DNA of 64,000 nucleotides from Aerococcus loyolae (GTDB lineage: Bacteria; Bacillota; Bacilli; Lactobacillales; Aerococcaceae), in assembly GCF_002871915.2 (NCBI RefSeq), contig NZ_CP126958.1:1364001-1428000 (forward strand). The letters run 5' to 3'. The notes below the pieces were generated by a model. That model was given only the letters and a program-made list of their open reading frames with translations, had not been told where the DNA came from and did not search any database. The position numbers and the translations under genes were made by a program. Positions 17,515-26,523 of the stretch are shown here, piece by piece. Within the stretch, counting starts at the first letter, position 1; every line of letters begins with the position of its first letter.

Positions 17515-18192
17515 CTAATTCATCTTTTCGTTTAAGGCTTGAATAATTTCGACTCCAGCACTGGTCCCAATGCGGTCAGCGCCTGCCTCAACCATGGCTA
17601 AGAAGTCTTCAGCCGTCCGGATCCCGCCGGCTGCTTTGACCTTGACTTGGTCACCAACAATTTCTTTCATCAAACGGACTTCAGCCAGCTTGGCTCCTGA
17701 GGGGCCAAATCCGGTTGAGGTCTTAATAAAATCAATCTTTACTTCTCTAGCAATTTGAGCCAAATGCCTAATCTCATCAGCAGTCAAATAACAATTTTCA
17801 AAAATAACCTTGGAAATCACTTCATGGTCACGACAGAGGTTTGCCATGGTCATCATTTCTGACTTAACCAGTTCCCAATCTTGATCCTTGACTGCCGTCA
17901 AATTCACCACATAGTCAATCTCATCAGCCCCCGCTTCAATAGCGATTTGGGCTTCCAAGCGCTTGGTTTCAACTGTTAGTTGACCTAAAGGAAAAGCAAT
18001 GGCCGCGCCGATATGAACATCCCTATCTTTTAAATACTTACGGCAGGTCTCCACCTGGAGGGGATTAATAGCTACCATGCGAAAATGATAGTCGATAGCC
18101 TCCTGGCAGAGTTCCTGGATAGCCTGGCTAGAGGCATCAGCATGCAAATTGGTATGGTCAATCATTTGTGCGTAATCATCTAAGGTCTTCAT
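17515..18192 (-). CDS. deoC: Deoxyribose-phosphate aldolase
   Basis: DeoC splits 2-deoxyribose-5-phosphate into glyceraldehyde-3-phosphate and acetaldehyde. The 225-residue TIM barrel shows [12 protein letters not shown] at the N-terminus, the Asp of the proton relay in EIDYVVNL, the Schiff-base lysine in FIKTSTGFG and the second lysine in VKAAGGIRT. The ATG at 18192 has AAAGGAAGG upstream; a longer in-frame start would overlap the DUF3800 gene. No deoB, deoD or pdp gene is adjacent, so this looks like a stand-alone nucleoside catabolic gene. Confidence 0.94.
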   Translation of the reverse strand: MKTLDDYAQMIDHTNLHADASSQAIQELCQEAIDYHFRMVAINPLQVETCRKYLKDRDVHIGAAIAFPLGQLTVETKRLEAQIAIEAGADEIDYVVNLTAVKDQDWELVKSEMMTMANLCRDHEVISKVIFENCYLTADEIRHLAQIAREVKIDFIKTSTGFGPSGAKLAEVRLMKEIVGDQVKVKAAGGIRTAEDFLAMVEAGADRIGTSAGVEIIQALNEKMN

Positions 18193-18226
18193 ACTTTCCT
18201 TCCTTTCAAGAATAATTCTTGACAGC

Positions 18227-18925
18227 TTAGTCTTCACTCATAAAGTTGAGGTTATTTTTACCCAAGGGAAAGAAGCGCCGCCCTCCAATTCGACAATGAT
18301 CCAAGAGCTCTAGACTCACTTGGTCGACTTCCCCATTAGCCTCATTACGGGCAATGCGAAAGACCGTATTGGCAAAAATGTCCGCCACTTGGATCATATC
18401 CCGGTCTTTAGAGTCCTGGTATTCCACCTGAACATCCGCTAACCGTCTCTTTTCAATGGTGAATTTAATCTGCAAGTATTCTTCTAAGGAATTCAATGAT
18501 TGGATGGCTTGGTTGCGGTTATCAATCATCAGATAAAGTTTTTCTTGGCGGTCTTGGTGGGAATGAACAATGGCCCCTACGGCTAAACCAATAAAATAGT
18601 TAAAAGTTAAAGCGGGGATCCGCAGCAAATTATCATAAAGTTGAAAATTATCAATGACTAAATAATGGAAGGTCAGATCAGTTTCTTTAGTCAAGGCATC
18701 AAATACTGCCGCCTTCATACCATTAGGCATCATTGAACCTTTAATTTCCTGATGGATATCTAAATTGCTGTCTGGATGCTGGTCCAGGTATTCCTTCTTA
18801 GCCTGGCGAAAAACGCTACGGACCTGTTTCTGGTCCGCTGTCTCCGCAAAGGCCATGACAAAGTAACGCGAATTTTTCTTATGGTCGGTGGTAATCATCC
18901 CGGATTCGTCCACAAAAAGTTGCAC
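18227..18925 (-). CDS. DUF3800 domain protein
   Basis: A 232-residue protein. It opens with LFVDESG and contains [14 protein letters not shown] and [22 protein letters not shown], the acidic motifs of the DUF3800 family, whose fold is predicted to be RNase H-like. The conserved Asp residues suggest a metal-dependent nuclease, but that has not been established for this branch. The start is GTG with GGAGGAG upstream. It ends 34 bp before deoC and may be co-transcribed. DUF3800 proteins are often found in accessory or defence regions; nothing else here supports a defence island. Confidence 0.8.
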   Translation of the reverse strand: MQLFVDESGMITTDHKKNSRYFVMAFAETADQKQVRSVFRQAKKEYLDQHPDSNLDIHQEIKGSMMPNGMKAAVFDALTKETDLTFHYLVIDNFQLYDNLLRIPALTFNYFIGLAVGAIVHSHQDRQEKLYLMIDNRNQAIQSLNSLEEYLQIKFTIEKRRLADVQVEYQDSKDRDMIQVADIFANTVFRIARNEANGEVDQVSLELLDHCRIGGRRFFPLGKNNLNFMSED

Positions 18926-19004
18926 AGTCTCTCCTCCTTCACTTAAACCCCAATATCTAGGTCCAGTGTAACACGGTTAGTCAATAAGCCAAAGCCAGAC
19001 CAGT

Positions 19005-20741
19005 CTAGGCCTGACGATCAAATTGGCTATTATACAAGTTGTAATAAAAGCCGTGTTTTGCCAGTAATTCTTCGTGTCGTCCTTGTTCCACCACCTGGCC
19101 TTGGTCAAGGACTAAGATGGTATCGGCTTCTTGAATGGTTGAGAGCCGGTGGGCGACGACAAAACTAGTCCGTCCTTGCATCAGTTTATCAAAGGCCGCT
19201 TGAACGGCTTGTTCCGTTACGGTATCGATCGAACTGGTCGCTTCATCGAGAATCAACATATCAGGATCAGTCAGGAGGATCCGGGCAATACAAATCAACT
19301 GCTTTTGCCCGGTAGAAATATTGGCCCCGCCTTCTTCAAGCATGGTGTCATAGCCCTCGGGCATCTGTTCAATTAAGCGGTGCAAACTCGCCGCCTGGGC
19401 TGCATGGATAATTTCTTCTTGGCTAGCCTCTGCCTTACCATAAGCAATATTTTCAGCCACCGTCCCTTGGAATATCCAGGCATCTTGAAGAACCATCCCA
19501 AATAATTGACGGACCTGGTCCCTAGACATGTTCTGGGTATCTATGCCATCAATGAGAATCTGGCCGGCATCGGGTTCATAGAAGCGCATTAGCAAGTTGA
19601 TTAGGGTAGTCTTCCCGGCTCCGGTTGGCCCCACAATGGCTACGGTATCTCCTGCTTTGACATGACAAGTAAAGTCTTCAATCAAAGGGCGATTAGGGTC
19701 GTAAGAAAAGTAAAGGTCTTGAATGGTCACTTGACCCTGGCAATGATCGAGAGTCACTTGGTTTCCTTCAGATTCGGCATCAGCTTGGTTTAAGAAGTCA
19801 AAAATTCGTTGCGCGGCCGCCAGGGCTGTTTGCATTTCGTTAATAACCGCTGAAATCTCATTAAAGGGTTGGGTGTATTGGTTGGCATAGGTAAGAAATG
19901 AGGAATAAAGCCCCACAGTTAGCTGGCCATTGACTACCGCAAAGGCGCCGTAAAGCCCTACTGCCGCATAAACCATGGCATTTAATAGCCGGGCAGTAGG
20001 ATTAATCAAGGCCCCGTAAAATTGAGAAATTACCCCACTCTCATGCAAGCGCTGGTTGATAGCATCAAAACGCTCTTGGCTCCGCTCTTCATAGGTGAAA
20101 CTCTTTACCAAGTATTGGTTGTTGGCCATTTCATCCATGTAGGCCCCTAACTCACCGCGCAAGGCCACTTGTTCTTGAAAATAGCGGTAGGTTCGGTTGG
20201 CAATCAAAGAAGAAACAAGCACTGAGATTGGCGTCAAAACAATAACAATCAGTCCAATTTTAGCATTAAGCGACAGCATCATAATGATAATCCCTACAAT
20301 AGTCGCCAAGCCGGAAAACAGGGAAGTAAAGCTTTGTAATAGACCGTTACTGAGATAATCGACATCGTTAATGGCCCGGCTAACAATATCTCCATAAGCA
20401 TGTTGGTCCAAATAAGATAAAGGCAGCGATTGAATTTTGAGGAAGACTTCCTGCCGTAATTGGTGAGAGATTCGGTAGGATAAGCGGCTGGCTAGGTCAT
20501 TCTGTAGGTAAGAGGCCAAGGCTGCTGAGAGGGCTAAGAGAATGAGCAGCCCAATCGCTCGTCCTAAGGCGGAAAAATCAACCGCCCCGGCAGCAACTAA
20601 TAAATTCACCGCCCGACCAATTTGAATCGGAATCAGAATTTGGAAAAGCACAGCCAGGGTTGAAGCCACTAGGATCCCCACAAAATAGCCAGGGAAGGCT
20701 TTAATATATTGGACTAAGCGTTTACTAGTTTCAACAGGCAT
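19005..20741 (-). CDS. ABC exporter half-transporter, subunit 2 (catalytic Glu intact)
   Basis: A 578-residue fused membrane-ATPase protein: a six-helix ABC exporter domain (about 15-310) and a nucleotide-binding domain (about 335-575). The Walker A GPTGAGKTT is at 371-379 and Walker B ILDEATSS carries Glu500. The signature is degenerate (NISTGQKQ instead of LSGGQ). Paired with the partner just upstream, its Walker A/B and the partner's SGGQ build the one competent ATP site. This layout is known for heterodimeric multidrug exporters such as LmrCD and BmrCD. The substrate is unknown. Confidence 0.88.
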   Translation of the reverse strand: MPVETSKRLVQYIKAFPGYFVGILVASTLAVLFQILIPIQIGRAVNLLVAAGAVDFSALGRAIGLLILLALSAALASYLQNDLASRLSYRISHQLRQEVFLKIQSLPLSYLDQHAYGDIVSRAINDVDYLSNGLLQSFTSLFSGLATIVGIIIMMLSLNAKIGLIVIVLTPISVLVSSLIANRTYRYFQEQVALRGELGAYMDEMANNQYLVKSFTYEERSQERFDAINQRLHESGVISQFYGALINPTARLLNAMVYAAVGLYGAFAVVNGQLTVGLYSSFLTYANQYTQPFNEISAVINEMQTALAAAQRIFDFLNQADAESEGNQVTLDHCQGQVTIQDLYFSYDPNRPLIEDFTCHVKAGDTVAIVGPTGAGKTTLINLLMRFYEPDAGQILIDGIDTQNMSRDQVRQLFGMVLQDAWIFQGTVAENIAYGKAEASQEEIIHAAQAASLHRLIEQMPEGYDTMLEEGGANISTGQKQLICIARILLTDPDMLILDEATSSIDTVTEQAVQAAFDKLMQGRTSFVVAHRLSTIQEADTILVLDQGQVVEQGRHEELLAKHGFYYNLYNSQFDRQA

Positions 20742-22481
20742 CTAGGCTTCCCCCTTTCCGTTACTTTTTGGATATTGGCTGGCATATATTTTTTGGTAAG
20801 TAGGACAAGTCGCTAATAGCTCTTCATGACTAGCATAGCCGACTAATTCCCCGTGGTCTAAGACTAATATTTTATCGGCATGTAAGATTGAGGAAATCCG
20901 TTGGGAAACCATAATGAGGGTCTGTTCTTTTTCCAGAAGCACTTGCCGTAAGCGCCCTTCAGTCGCAAAGTCTAGGGCCGACACCGCATCATCTAAAATA
21001 ATCGCCCGACTCGGTTGGGCCAGGGCCCGGGCAATAGTTAGCCTTTGCCGTTGACCTCCAGAAAAATTCATTCCGCCTTGGTCAACCGGGGTATCTAGCC
21101 CCTGAGCCTGCCTGATAAAGTCAGCCGCTTGAGCATCTTCCAAAGCCTGCCACAAGTCAGCATCCGAGATATCTGGCTGGTCCATCTTTAAGTTATCTCG
21201 CAAGCTTCCCTTGAAGAGGACTGCCTTTTGGGGAACTAGAGCAATGGCTTGGCGTAAGCCTTTTAGGGAGAGACTTTCAATGGCTTGACCGTTAATCATA
21301 ATATCCCCACTTTGCTTTTGGTTGAAGGCTAAGATCAAGTTAACCAAGCTGGTTTTGCCCGCTGCAGTCCCCCCAATAATACCGATAAATTCACCCGCTT
21401 GAATGTGAAAGCTAAGGTCTTTTAAGAGGGGTCGGTCACTGTAAGAAAAATTCACCTGGTCAAAAGTGATTTCTAAAGGCTCTGTGGATTGTGCCAGGTC
21501 GGTTTGCCTGTTTGACTCTAGGTTAGATGGTTCTTCACTGGCCACTGGTAAGGCTAAAAAGTCATCAATCCGGCGGGCTGAGGCAAAGCCCCGACTTAAG
21601 ACCACTAATAAGCGCACTAAAACACTCAAGGCTAAAAAGATACTGGTCATATAAGAAGTTAAAGCAATAATCTCCCCCTGCATGAGGTAAGCATTGTTCA
21701 CTAAGCGGCCCCCAAAATAGAGGATCAGTCCGATAGCGATATTAACTACTGATAAAGAAATCGGTGTAGCTAGAGCTTGAACCTGGCCCACTCGAATTTG
21801 TTGATCGACTAAGTGATCATTTCCCTCCTGGAAGCGATGGATCTCTGTTTTCTGGTTAACAAAGGCGCGAATGACTCGAATCCCATTAAGATTTTCGCGA
21901 ACCACCTGGCTCAAGCGGTCTAAGCCATGCTGGATGCCTTGATAACGGCGGTTTGAATTGAGAGTAATCCCTGTAAAAGCTAGGCCCAAAATAAGGCCAG
22001 CAATAATAAAAATAGGAGATAATTGGGGGCTAATCAGATAAGCCATAATAATGGACCCGATGACAATCACCGGTGAACGCGAGGCTAGCCGTAACGCTCT
22101 AGCCACTGCTTCTTGAATATTATTGGTGTCATTAGTTACCCGGGTAACTAAGGAATCCGCTCCCACTTGGTTGAGCTGATTTAGGGTCAAATGGTTAACT
22201 TGGTCAAAGAGTGCCGACCTTAACCGAGTTCCTACTGTTTGCATAGTCACTGAAGCGTACCACTGACAAACCAAGGCAAAACAATAACCTAAGAATGGCA
22301 AAAGCACTAAAAGCAAGCCCCGCTGCCAAATATAAGTCGTATTCCCTGGATTAATCCCCTTATTGATCAAATCAGCCATAACATAGGGGACCATTAGCTC
22401 CAGGACGGCTTCAATTAGCTTGGCGGAAAAAGCTAGTATCTCTTTTCCCTTATTTTCTAATATCACATCTTTAACTCGCAT
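20742..22481 (-). CDS. ABC exporter half-transporter, subunit 1 (degenerate ATP site)
   Basis: A 579-residue partner with membrane domain (about 10-300) and ATPase domain (about 335-575). Walker A reads GGTAAGKTS (370-378), the signature is canonical FSGGQRQR (474-480), and the catalytic glutamate after Walker B is Asp498 (ILDDAVSALD). Together with the degenerate signature of the other subunit this gives one non-hydrolytic and one hydrolytic site. The two genes abut, in one transcript. RBS AGGAG precedes the ATG. Confidence 0.88.
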   Translation of the reverse strand: MRVKDVILENKGKEILAFSAKLIEAVLELMVPYVMADLINKGINPGNTTYIWQRGLLLVLLPFLGYCFALVCQWYASVTMQTVGTRLRSALFDQVNHLTLNQLNQVGADSLVTRVTNDTNNIQEAVARALRLASRSPVIVIGSIIMAYLISPQLSPIFIIAGLILGLAFTGITLNSNRRYQGIQHGLDRLSQVVRENLNGIRVIRAFVNQKTEIHRFQEGNDHLVDQQIRVGQVQALATPISLSVVNIAIGLILYFGGRLVNNAYLMQGEIIALTSYMTSIFLALSVLVRLLVVLSRGFASARRIDDFLALPVASEEPSNLESNRQTDLAQSTEPLEITFDQVNFSYSDRPLLKDLSFHIQAGEFIGIIGGTAAGKTSLVNLILAFNQKQSGDIMINGQAIESLSLKGLRQAIALVPQKAVLFKGSLRDNLKMDQPDISDADLWQALEDAQAADFIRQAQGLDTPVDQGGMNFSGGQRQRLTIARALAQPSRAIILDDAVSALDFATEGRLRQVLLEKEQTLIMVSQRISSILHADKILVLDHGELVGYASHEELLATCPTYQKIYASQYPKSNGKGEA

Positions 22482-22554
22482 AGATAGACTCCTGTTTTCT
22501 TTTTCTTCTCACTATGGTACTCCAATGCAAGAAGCTGAGCAAATTTTTGTCAAT

Positions 22555-22576
22555 AAAAAACGAGTCCGAAGACTCG
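22555..22576 (-). terminator. Terminator of folT, now separated from it by an IS
   Basis: CGAGTC-CGAA-GACTCG, a stem with a stable tetraloop, is followed by six T on the minus strand. Without the IS30 element it would end about 24 bp beyond the folT stop, so it is the original folT terminator. Confidence 0.75.
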
Positions 22577-22697
22577 TCTTTAAGATAGTGGTAAATTGCA
22601 ATATCAAGTGCATATTTATTTTAAAAAATCCCAGTGTCATGCCAAATAACTAAAAAGCTGATAAAGTCAATAATTCTTGGCCCGTTTTTCTCTAGCT

Positions 22698-22807
22698 TAA
22701 AGTGCTTGATTATCATTTAGAGATTCAGGGTGGGGCTGTCAAGGTGGAGAGCGAAGCGGACCTTGACTGGCCCACACTGAATCTCTATGCTTTGTTAAGC
22801 ACTTTAG
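22698..22807 (-). other. Long internal hairpin at the 3' end of the IS30 transposase gene
   Basis: Nested inverted repeats (AAAGTGCTT with AAGCACTTT; AGAGATTCAG with CTGAATCTCT; GTCAAGGT with ACCTTGAC) overlap the transposase stop. It probably terminates transcription or shields the transposase from outside transcription. The same structure occurs in copy 2. Confidence 0.6.
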
Positions 22808-23874
22808 CCTGCTTCTTTAAGCGTTTCCTGAAGTTTCGCAACTTCTAGGTTATAACAGTCGTTAGGGGTTTGATAATCTAAGACCTTTCTAAAGCGATTA
22901 TTTATTGTATTCGTATAGTGTGCGAGTTCCTGGTATGTCAGCTTTTTAAAGCTTGTCCCTTTGGGCAAGAATTCTCTTAACATGCGATTATGTCTCTCAT
23001 TACTGCCTTTTTCCCAAGCTGAATAGGCATGGGCGAAAAAGACTTCCAAATCCTTCAGAGCATACTCAAGCTGAGATAGTTTAGAAAATTCACTGCCGTT
23101 ATCGGTCGTTAAGGTTTTAAAACACGCTTGACCCTCTTTAAGAATCACCTTTTTAACCGATTTTACAATGGAATCTGCATCCCACTTCCAAGTCTTCTTG
23201 GTGAGGAATTTTCGCGTTTTCCGTTCAACTAGAGTAATAAGACATGGCTCTCCTTTAGTCTTCTTTCCTATCACGAGGTCAAGCTCCCAGTGACCAAATT
23301 CTTCTCTTGAAAGGACGTCTGGGCATCGCTGATCAATGCTTTTTCCAAATACCTTTTTATTCGTCCCACGCGGTTCACTAGGTTGTTTTCTTGGACGAAT
23401 CCTTGTTTTCATAGGAAGATCAATATTCCTCACATTTAATAAACCAAGATTGATATATTTATACATGGTTTTGGTGCAAGGAACTCTTTCTAAAGGGTGT
23501 TTTCTGCGGTAATCATGAATAAACGTATCAACACTGAAAATACGGTCTTCTTTAGGTGTCAGTAAGGCTTCCTCAAAGGCTTTAATGAAGTTAGATTTTC
23601 CATACAAAGCGCCTCTGGCTTTAGAATTTGACCGATTATCTTTATAAACACGCGAGCCAGTTTCTGCAAGATAGACATCAACGTAGGTATGATCATAGTT
23701 CATTTGACGTGTTTTTCCACGTTTTAGTTCACGAGATATGGTGCATTGATTGACGCCAACGGCGTCAGCAATCTCTTTCTGTTTATGTCCTTCTTGGTGC
23801 ATTGCTTGGATAATTCCGCGTTTTTCTGCAGAAAGGTGTGTATATGATCTAGGTTTCGTGTTAGAATGTTTCAT
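22804..23874 (-). CDS. IS30-family transposase (copy 1)
   Basis: A 356-residue DDE transposase. The N-terminal helix-turn-helix (KQKEIADAVGVNQCTISREL) binds the IS ends. The catalytic core shows Asp199 (HWELDLVIGK), Asp258 (TTDNGSEF) and Glu293 (SNERHNRMLREFLPKG), the IS30 DDE triad. It is intact and identical in sequence to the copy at 50571-51641, so it is probably active. Confidence 0.93.
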   Translation of the reverse strand: MKHSNTKPRSYTHLSAEKRGIIQAMHQEGHKQKEIADAVGVNQCTISRELKRGKTRQMNYDHTYVDVYLAETGSRVYKDNRSNSKARGALYGKSNFIKAFEEALLTPKEDRIFSVDTFIHDYRRKHPLERVPCTKTMYKYINLGLLNVRNIDLPMKTRIRPRKQPSEPRGTNKKVFGKSIDQRCPDVLSREEFGHWELDLVIGKKTKGEPCLITLVERKTRKFLTKKTWKWDADSIVKSVKKVILKEGQACFKTLTTDNGSEFSKLSQLEYALKDLEVFFAHAYSAWEKGSNERHNRMLREFLPKGTSFKKLTYQELAHYTNTINNRFRKVLDYQTPNDCYNLEVAKLQETLKEAG

Positions 23875-24012
23875 AGCCAGTGAGTGCTCCTTTACTTGGG
23901 TTTAGACGCTTTTAAGTATAGAGCATCACTGGTTTTTTGTCGTCCTTTTCTCTATGCACTTCATTTTACAATTTACCTCTTTAAGATAGTATAAATAGTT
24001 TAAATCAAATTA

Positions 24013-24555
24013 TTAATGAGCACTTTGGCTGCGCATGTTCTTGACAGCCCGACTTCTTTCGATCATCTTGAAAATAATAATCAGAAGAAATAGGTCTACA
24101 GGAAATAGTACAGCTGTACGAATGATTCTAGCCCAGGCAAATAAACCGGACTGGTACATCATATTGAGCCATAAAGGCGTTAAGAATAATGAGATCGATA
24201 CCGTGGTCATGACTTTAGCGATGAGAATTCGTTTCAAGTTATAGCCTTGACGGAAAAGAACAAAGCCATAAATCAAACCGGCTAAGACCGCATTGAAAGT
24301 AAAGCCAGGAAAGAAGAAGCCACTTGGACTCAGAACAAAACCAATCACATCACATAAACCGGCGCCAATTCCTGCATAGATAGGTCCGTAAAAAGCCCCC
24401 ATAATAGCTAATGGTATAAAGGCAAAACTGATTTCTAGGGTTGGCCCTAGAACTAAACGGAATTGGTTGAGTAAGAGGTTTAAAGCCATCAATAAACCCA
24501 TACCCGTAATCACCCGTGATGAGGCGACATCTAAAGGTAACCATTTTCTAAACAT
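24013..24555 (-). CDS. folT: Folate-specific ECF transporter S component
   Basis: A 180-residue membrane protein with five or six hydrophobic helices. It is the substrate-binding subunit of an energy-coupling-factor transporter that needs the shared EcfAAT module, not encoded here. MALNLLLNQFRL, SFAFIPLAIMGAFYGP and the PGFTFNAVLAGLIYGF segment fit the FolT group. The preceding tetrahydrofolate riboswitch fixes the substrate as folate with good confidence. IS30 copy 1 lies just downstream, between the gene and its terminator. Confidence 0.88.
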   Translation of the reverse strand: MFRKWLPLDVASSRVITGMGLLMALNLLLNQFRLVLGPTLEISFAFIPLAIMGAFYGPIYAGIGAGLCDVIGFVLSPSGFFFPGFTFNAVLAGLIYGFVLFRQGYNLKRILIAKVMTTVSISLFLTPLWLNMMYQSGLFAWARIIRTAVLFPVDLFLLIIIFKMIERSRAVKNMRSQSAH

Positions 24556-24561
24556 AATAAA

Positions 24562-24588
24562 AAAACCCTCCTAATATACATTGGAGAG
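24562..24588 (-). promoter_or_regulatory. Expression platform hairpin covering the folT RBS
   Basis: On the minus strand CCTCTCC pairs with GGAGGG across the loop AATGTATATTA and is followed by seven T. The right arm contains the folT Shine-Dalgarno sequence, so the hairpin could terminate transcription, hide the RBS, or both. Confidence 0.6.
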
Positions 24589-24620
24589 GCCCAAAAAGGG
24601 ACATTACACTCGATGGCATT

Positions 24621-24711
24621 TGAGCGAATGCGGATTAACATCGCGAGTAATCTCTTCGTCCAGCAGCAACATTCCGTCCACTGACACTTAACGCATTAAT
24701 CCTACTCTCAG
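24621..24711 (-). promoter_or_regulatory. Tetrahydrofolate riboswitch
   Basis: The minus strand reads GAGAGTAGGATTAATGCG then TTAAGTG near the 5' side and GTTAATCCGCATTCGCTCA at the 3' end. These match the conserved THF riboswitch core (GAGAGUAG, GCGUUAAGUG and the closing AUCCGCAUYCGCUC strand). It lies between a promoter and folT and should lower FolT synthesis when folate is plentiful. Confidence 0.88.
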
Positions 24712-24716
24712 TGAAT

Positions 24717-24744
24717 ATTATAGACTTCTTCACTTGAAAGTAAA
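24717..24744 (-). promoter_or_regulatory. folT promoter
   Basis: -35 TTTACT (24739-24744), 16-bp spacer, -10 TATAAT (24717-24722), starting transcription just before the riboswitch. Confidence 0.7.
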
Positions 24745-24813
24745 GCCCATTCTTTACAAAGTTATAAAAAGAAGGTTCAGGCTATTGTTAAATACGAACT
24801 AGCTAATCAAAAT

Positions 24814-24924
24814 GTGTTCCAAAAGTCAGCCCTGACGTCCACTTCACAAACTATGTGCGATAGGCACCCGCCTATCTTCCATAGTTTGCTCCAGTGGTTC
24901 AGGGCTCCTTTGACTTTTGTCACA
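24814..24924 (-). repeat. Intergenic palindromic element D
   Basis: A near-palindrome of about 110 bp follows the antiporter gene. On the minus strand the arms pair as AAAAGTCA/TGACTTTT, GCCCTGA/TCAGGGC, CCACT/AGTGG and CAAACTATG/CATAGTTTG. An internal loop GGAG opposite TGA lies between the last two stems. Elements A, B and C at 34972-35283 share that loop; C also shares a 29-base flank with one mismatch (24819-24847 and 35207-35235). There is no T run, so it is not a standard terminator. Confidence 0.7.
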
Positions 24925-24938
24925 CTCTCTATTTCTAC

Positions 24939-26123
24939 TTATTTGATTTCTTTTTCTAAGAGTCTTTGGTAGGTCAGGTCAATTCCAAATGCCCCTAGGG
25001 GTGCAGTAATTAAGATGGCCAGTACCGAAACCGTTAATATAATTTCACCGGATCCTAGTCCCATCGCCAAAGGAACGCCACCGATTGCTGCCTGAACGGT
25101 TGCTTTAGGCAGGTAGGCAAGCACTGAAAATAGGCGTTCTTTTAGATTTAAATGAGTCTTGGCTAGGGATAATAAAACCCCTATTGACCGGAAGATTAAG
25201 ACTAGAGCAATTAAGAGGACCGGTTTCCAACCTGCTTGAAAGGCATAGGAAATATTGACAGAAGCGCCCACTAAGACAAAGAGCAAAATCTCACCAGGGA
25301 TCCATAATTTATTATAGTATTGGCCGAGATCGACCGCCTTTTCTGAATCGAGACGATTAATCATGAGTCCCATGGCCATTACCGCTAATATTCCTGAGAA
25401 TGGGATAGCTGGCAGGATTTTCTCCACCGATACCAAGACAAAGGATAGGGATAAGAGTAAAATTAACTGCTTGGCAGTGCTAAAGTCGAAGCGGCCAAAG
25501 AGGCTATTTAAGCCAGTACCCAAAAGCCCACCGACTATGAGCCCTATAATAATGGAAAGCGGGATAGTCAGAAGTTGGGTAACTTGGAAACTTCCCCCTT
25601 GAGCGACAGATAAGAAGGAAGAAAAGAGAACCAAGACATAAATATCATCAGCTGACGACCCGGCTAGGATAATTTGTGGGATTTGCTTTTCAGTCCCATA
25701 GCCTTCATCAATCAGTTTTAACATTTTAGGAACCACAACCGCTGGGGAAACCGCTCCGAGTACCGCCCCCAGGACTAGGGCATCAGCCTGACTAATTCCT
25801 AAAATTTTCGGCGCCAAAAGACTGGTAGCGATCATTTCAAAAGTTGCCGGTAAAAAGCACATCAAAAGTGCGGGCCTACCCACCTTAATCAGGCCACGGA
25901 TATCTAAGGACAAACCTGCCCGAGTCAGAATAATAATCAAAGCCACCTGTCTCAAATCAGCAGATAAATCTAAAATAGTGGGATCCAATAAATTTAAAGC
26001 ATAGGGCCCTAGTAAGATCCCTAAAAAGAGATACCCCACTAGGCTAGGAATACGTAAAGACTGACACAGTCGTTCGACTAACAAGCCTAAAATAAAAATA
26101 TAGGCAAAACTTAATAATAACAT
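24939..26123 (-). CDS. Cation/proton antiporter (CPA family)
   Basis: A membrane antiporter of about 394 residues with around 12 hydrophobic segments, likely exchanging Na+ or K+ for H+. GLLVERL, PSLVGYLFLGILLGP, ILTRAGLSLD and the AGSSADDIYVLVLFS segment with paired Asp match the Na+/H+ exchanger fold. The ATG at 26123 is preferred because AAGGAG lies upstream. The frame stays open to an ATG at 26246, but that stretch encodes a structured leader, so a longer form is possible only if the leader is translated. Ion specificity is unknown. Confidence 0.85.
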   Translation of the reverse strand: MLLLSFAYIFILGLLVERLCQSLRIPSLVGYLFLGILLGPYALNLLDPTILDLSADLRQVALIIILTRAGLSLDIRGLIKVGRPALLMCFLPATFEMIATSLLAPKILGISQADALVLGAVLGAVSPAVVVPKMLKLIDEGYGTEKQIPQIILAGSSADDIYVLVLFSSFLSVAQGGSFQVTQLLTIPLSIIIGLIVGGLLGTGLNSLFGRFDFSTAKQLILLLSLSFVLVSVEKILPAIPFSGILAVMAMGLMINRLDSEKAVDLGQYYNKLWIPGEILLFVLVGASVNISYAFQAGWKPVLLIALVLIFRSIGVLLSLAKTHLNLKERLFSVLAYLPKATVQAAIGGVPLAMGLGSGEIILTVSVLAILITAPLGAFGIDLTYQRLLEKEIK

Positions 26124-26148
26124 CTTTCTACTCCTTTTCTTTTCAAGC

Positions 26149-26246
26149 AAAAAAGCTGATGCCCTTCTGCTTTTATTTGCAGAAGTCATCAGCTCATAAG
26201 CACTTCTTATGCGCGGTTTAGGAGTAAATCCTGGGAAGACATTCAT
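26149..26246 (-). promoter_or_regulatory. Attenuator-like leader of the antiporter gene
   Basis: On the minus strand a hairpin CATAAG-AAGTG-CTTATG (26195-26211) is followed by a terminator AGCTGATGACTTCTGC/GCAGAAGGGCATCAGCT with six T (26149-26194), 18 bases before the antiporter RBS. AGAAGT in the first hairpin can instead pair with ACTTCT in the terminator arm, so the folds are mutually exclusive. An ATG at 26246 with AAGGAA upstream opens a frame that reads through the leader into the antiporter. The ligand or signal is unknown. Confidence 0.6.
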
Positions 26247-26442
26247 TTCCTTGATCTAAGCATAAATAATTATCATTTTTCTGTCAAGGAACTTTTCACT
26301 TTCTACTTTAATCCAAGCAAAAAACAAAAATGTATTGGGGCTTCTAGTGAAATATTTAACTTAAGCTTAACCTTTACCTCTTTCTGATGATAATTTATAA
26401 AGAAGTAAAGAATATAAGTAAGGAAAATTTATCCTCAATTAA

Positions 26443-26484
26443 TGAAAGCGCTTTATTTTAAAATAAAAACCACTCTGCTATACT
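26443..26484 (+). promoter_or_regulatory. Promoter region of the YkvI-like gene with a cre-like site
   Basis: TGAAAGCGCTTTAT (26443-26456) matches 9 of 11 constrained cre positions. It is followed by an extended -10 TGCTATACT (26476-26484). CcpA control is possible. The rest of 26250-26440 is AT-rich with no gene seen. Confidence 0.5.
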
Positions 26485-26523
26485 GGCCATAGGATACTAA
26501 TTTATTTGTAAGGAGGATTTTAT

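Larger units (their letters stand above)
22590..23977 (-). mobile_element. IS30-family insertion sequence, copy 1 (1388 bp)
   Basis: The ends begin GGTAAATTG and the first 25 bp of the two termini match at 22 positions as inverted repeats. A 13-bp target duplication, TCTTTAAGATAGT, flanks it at 22577-22589 and 23978-23990. It carries one transposase gene and a long hairpin after it. Copy 2 at 50357-51744 has the same length and orientation and an identical transposase, so at least one copy is recent. Confidence 0.92.

Noticed and set aside
18193..18237. Longer deoC start overlapping the DUF3800 gene
   Set aside because: The internal ATG at 18192 has AAAGGAAGG and matches family length.
18227..18925. 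DUF3800 protein as part of a defence island
   Set aside because: Neighbours are deoC and a drug-type ABC exporter; no toxin, restriction or other defence gene is present.
22698..22807. IS30 internal hairpin as a member of the GGAG/TGA palindrome family
   Set aside because: It has a TGGAG string, but not opposite a TGA in the same internal-loop arrangement; it is part of the IS.
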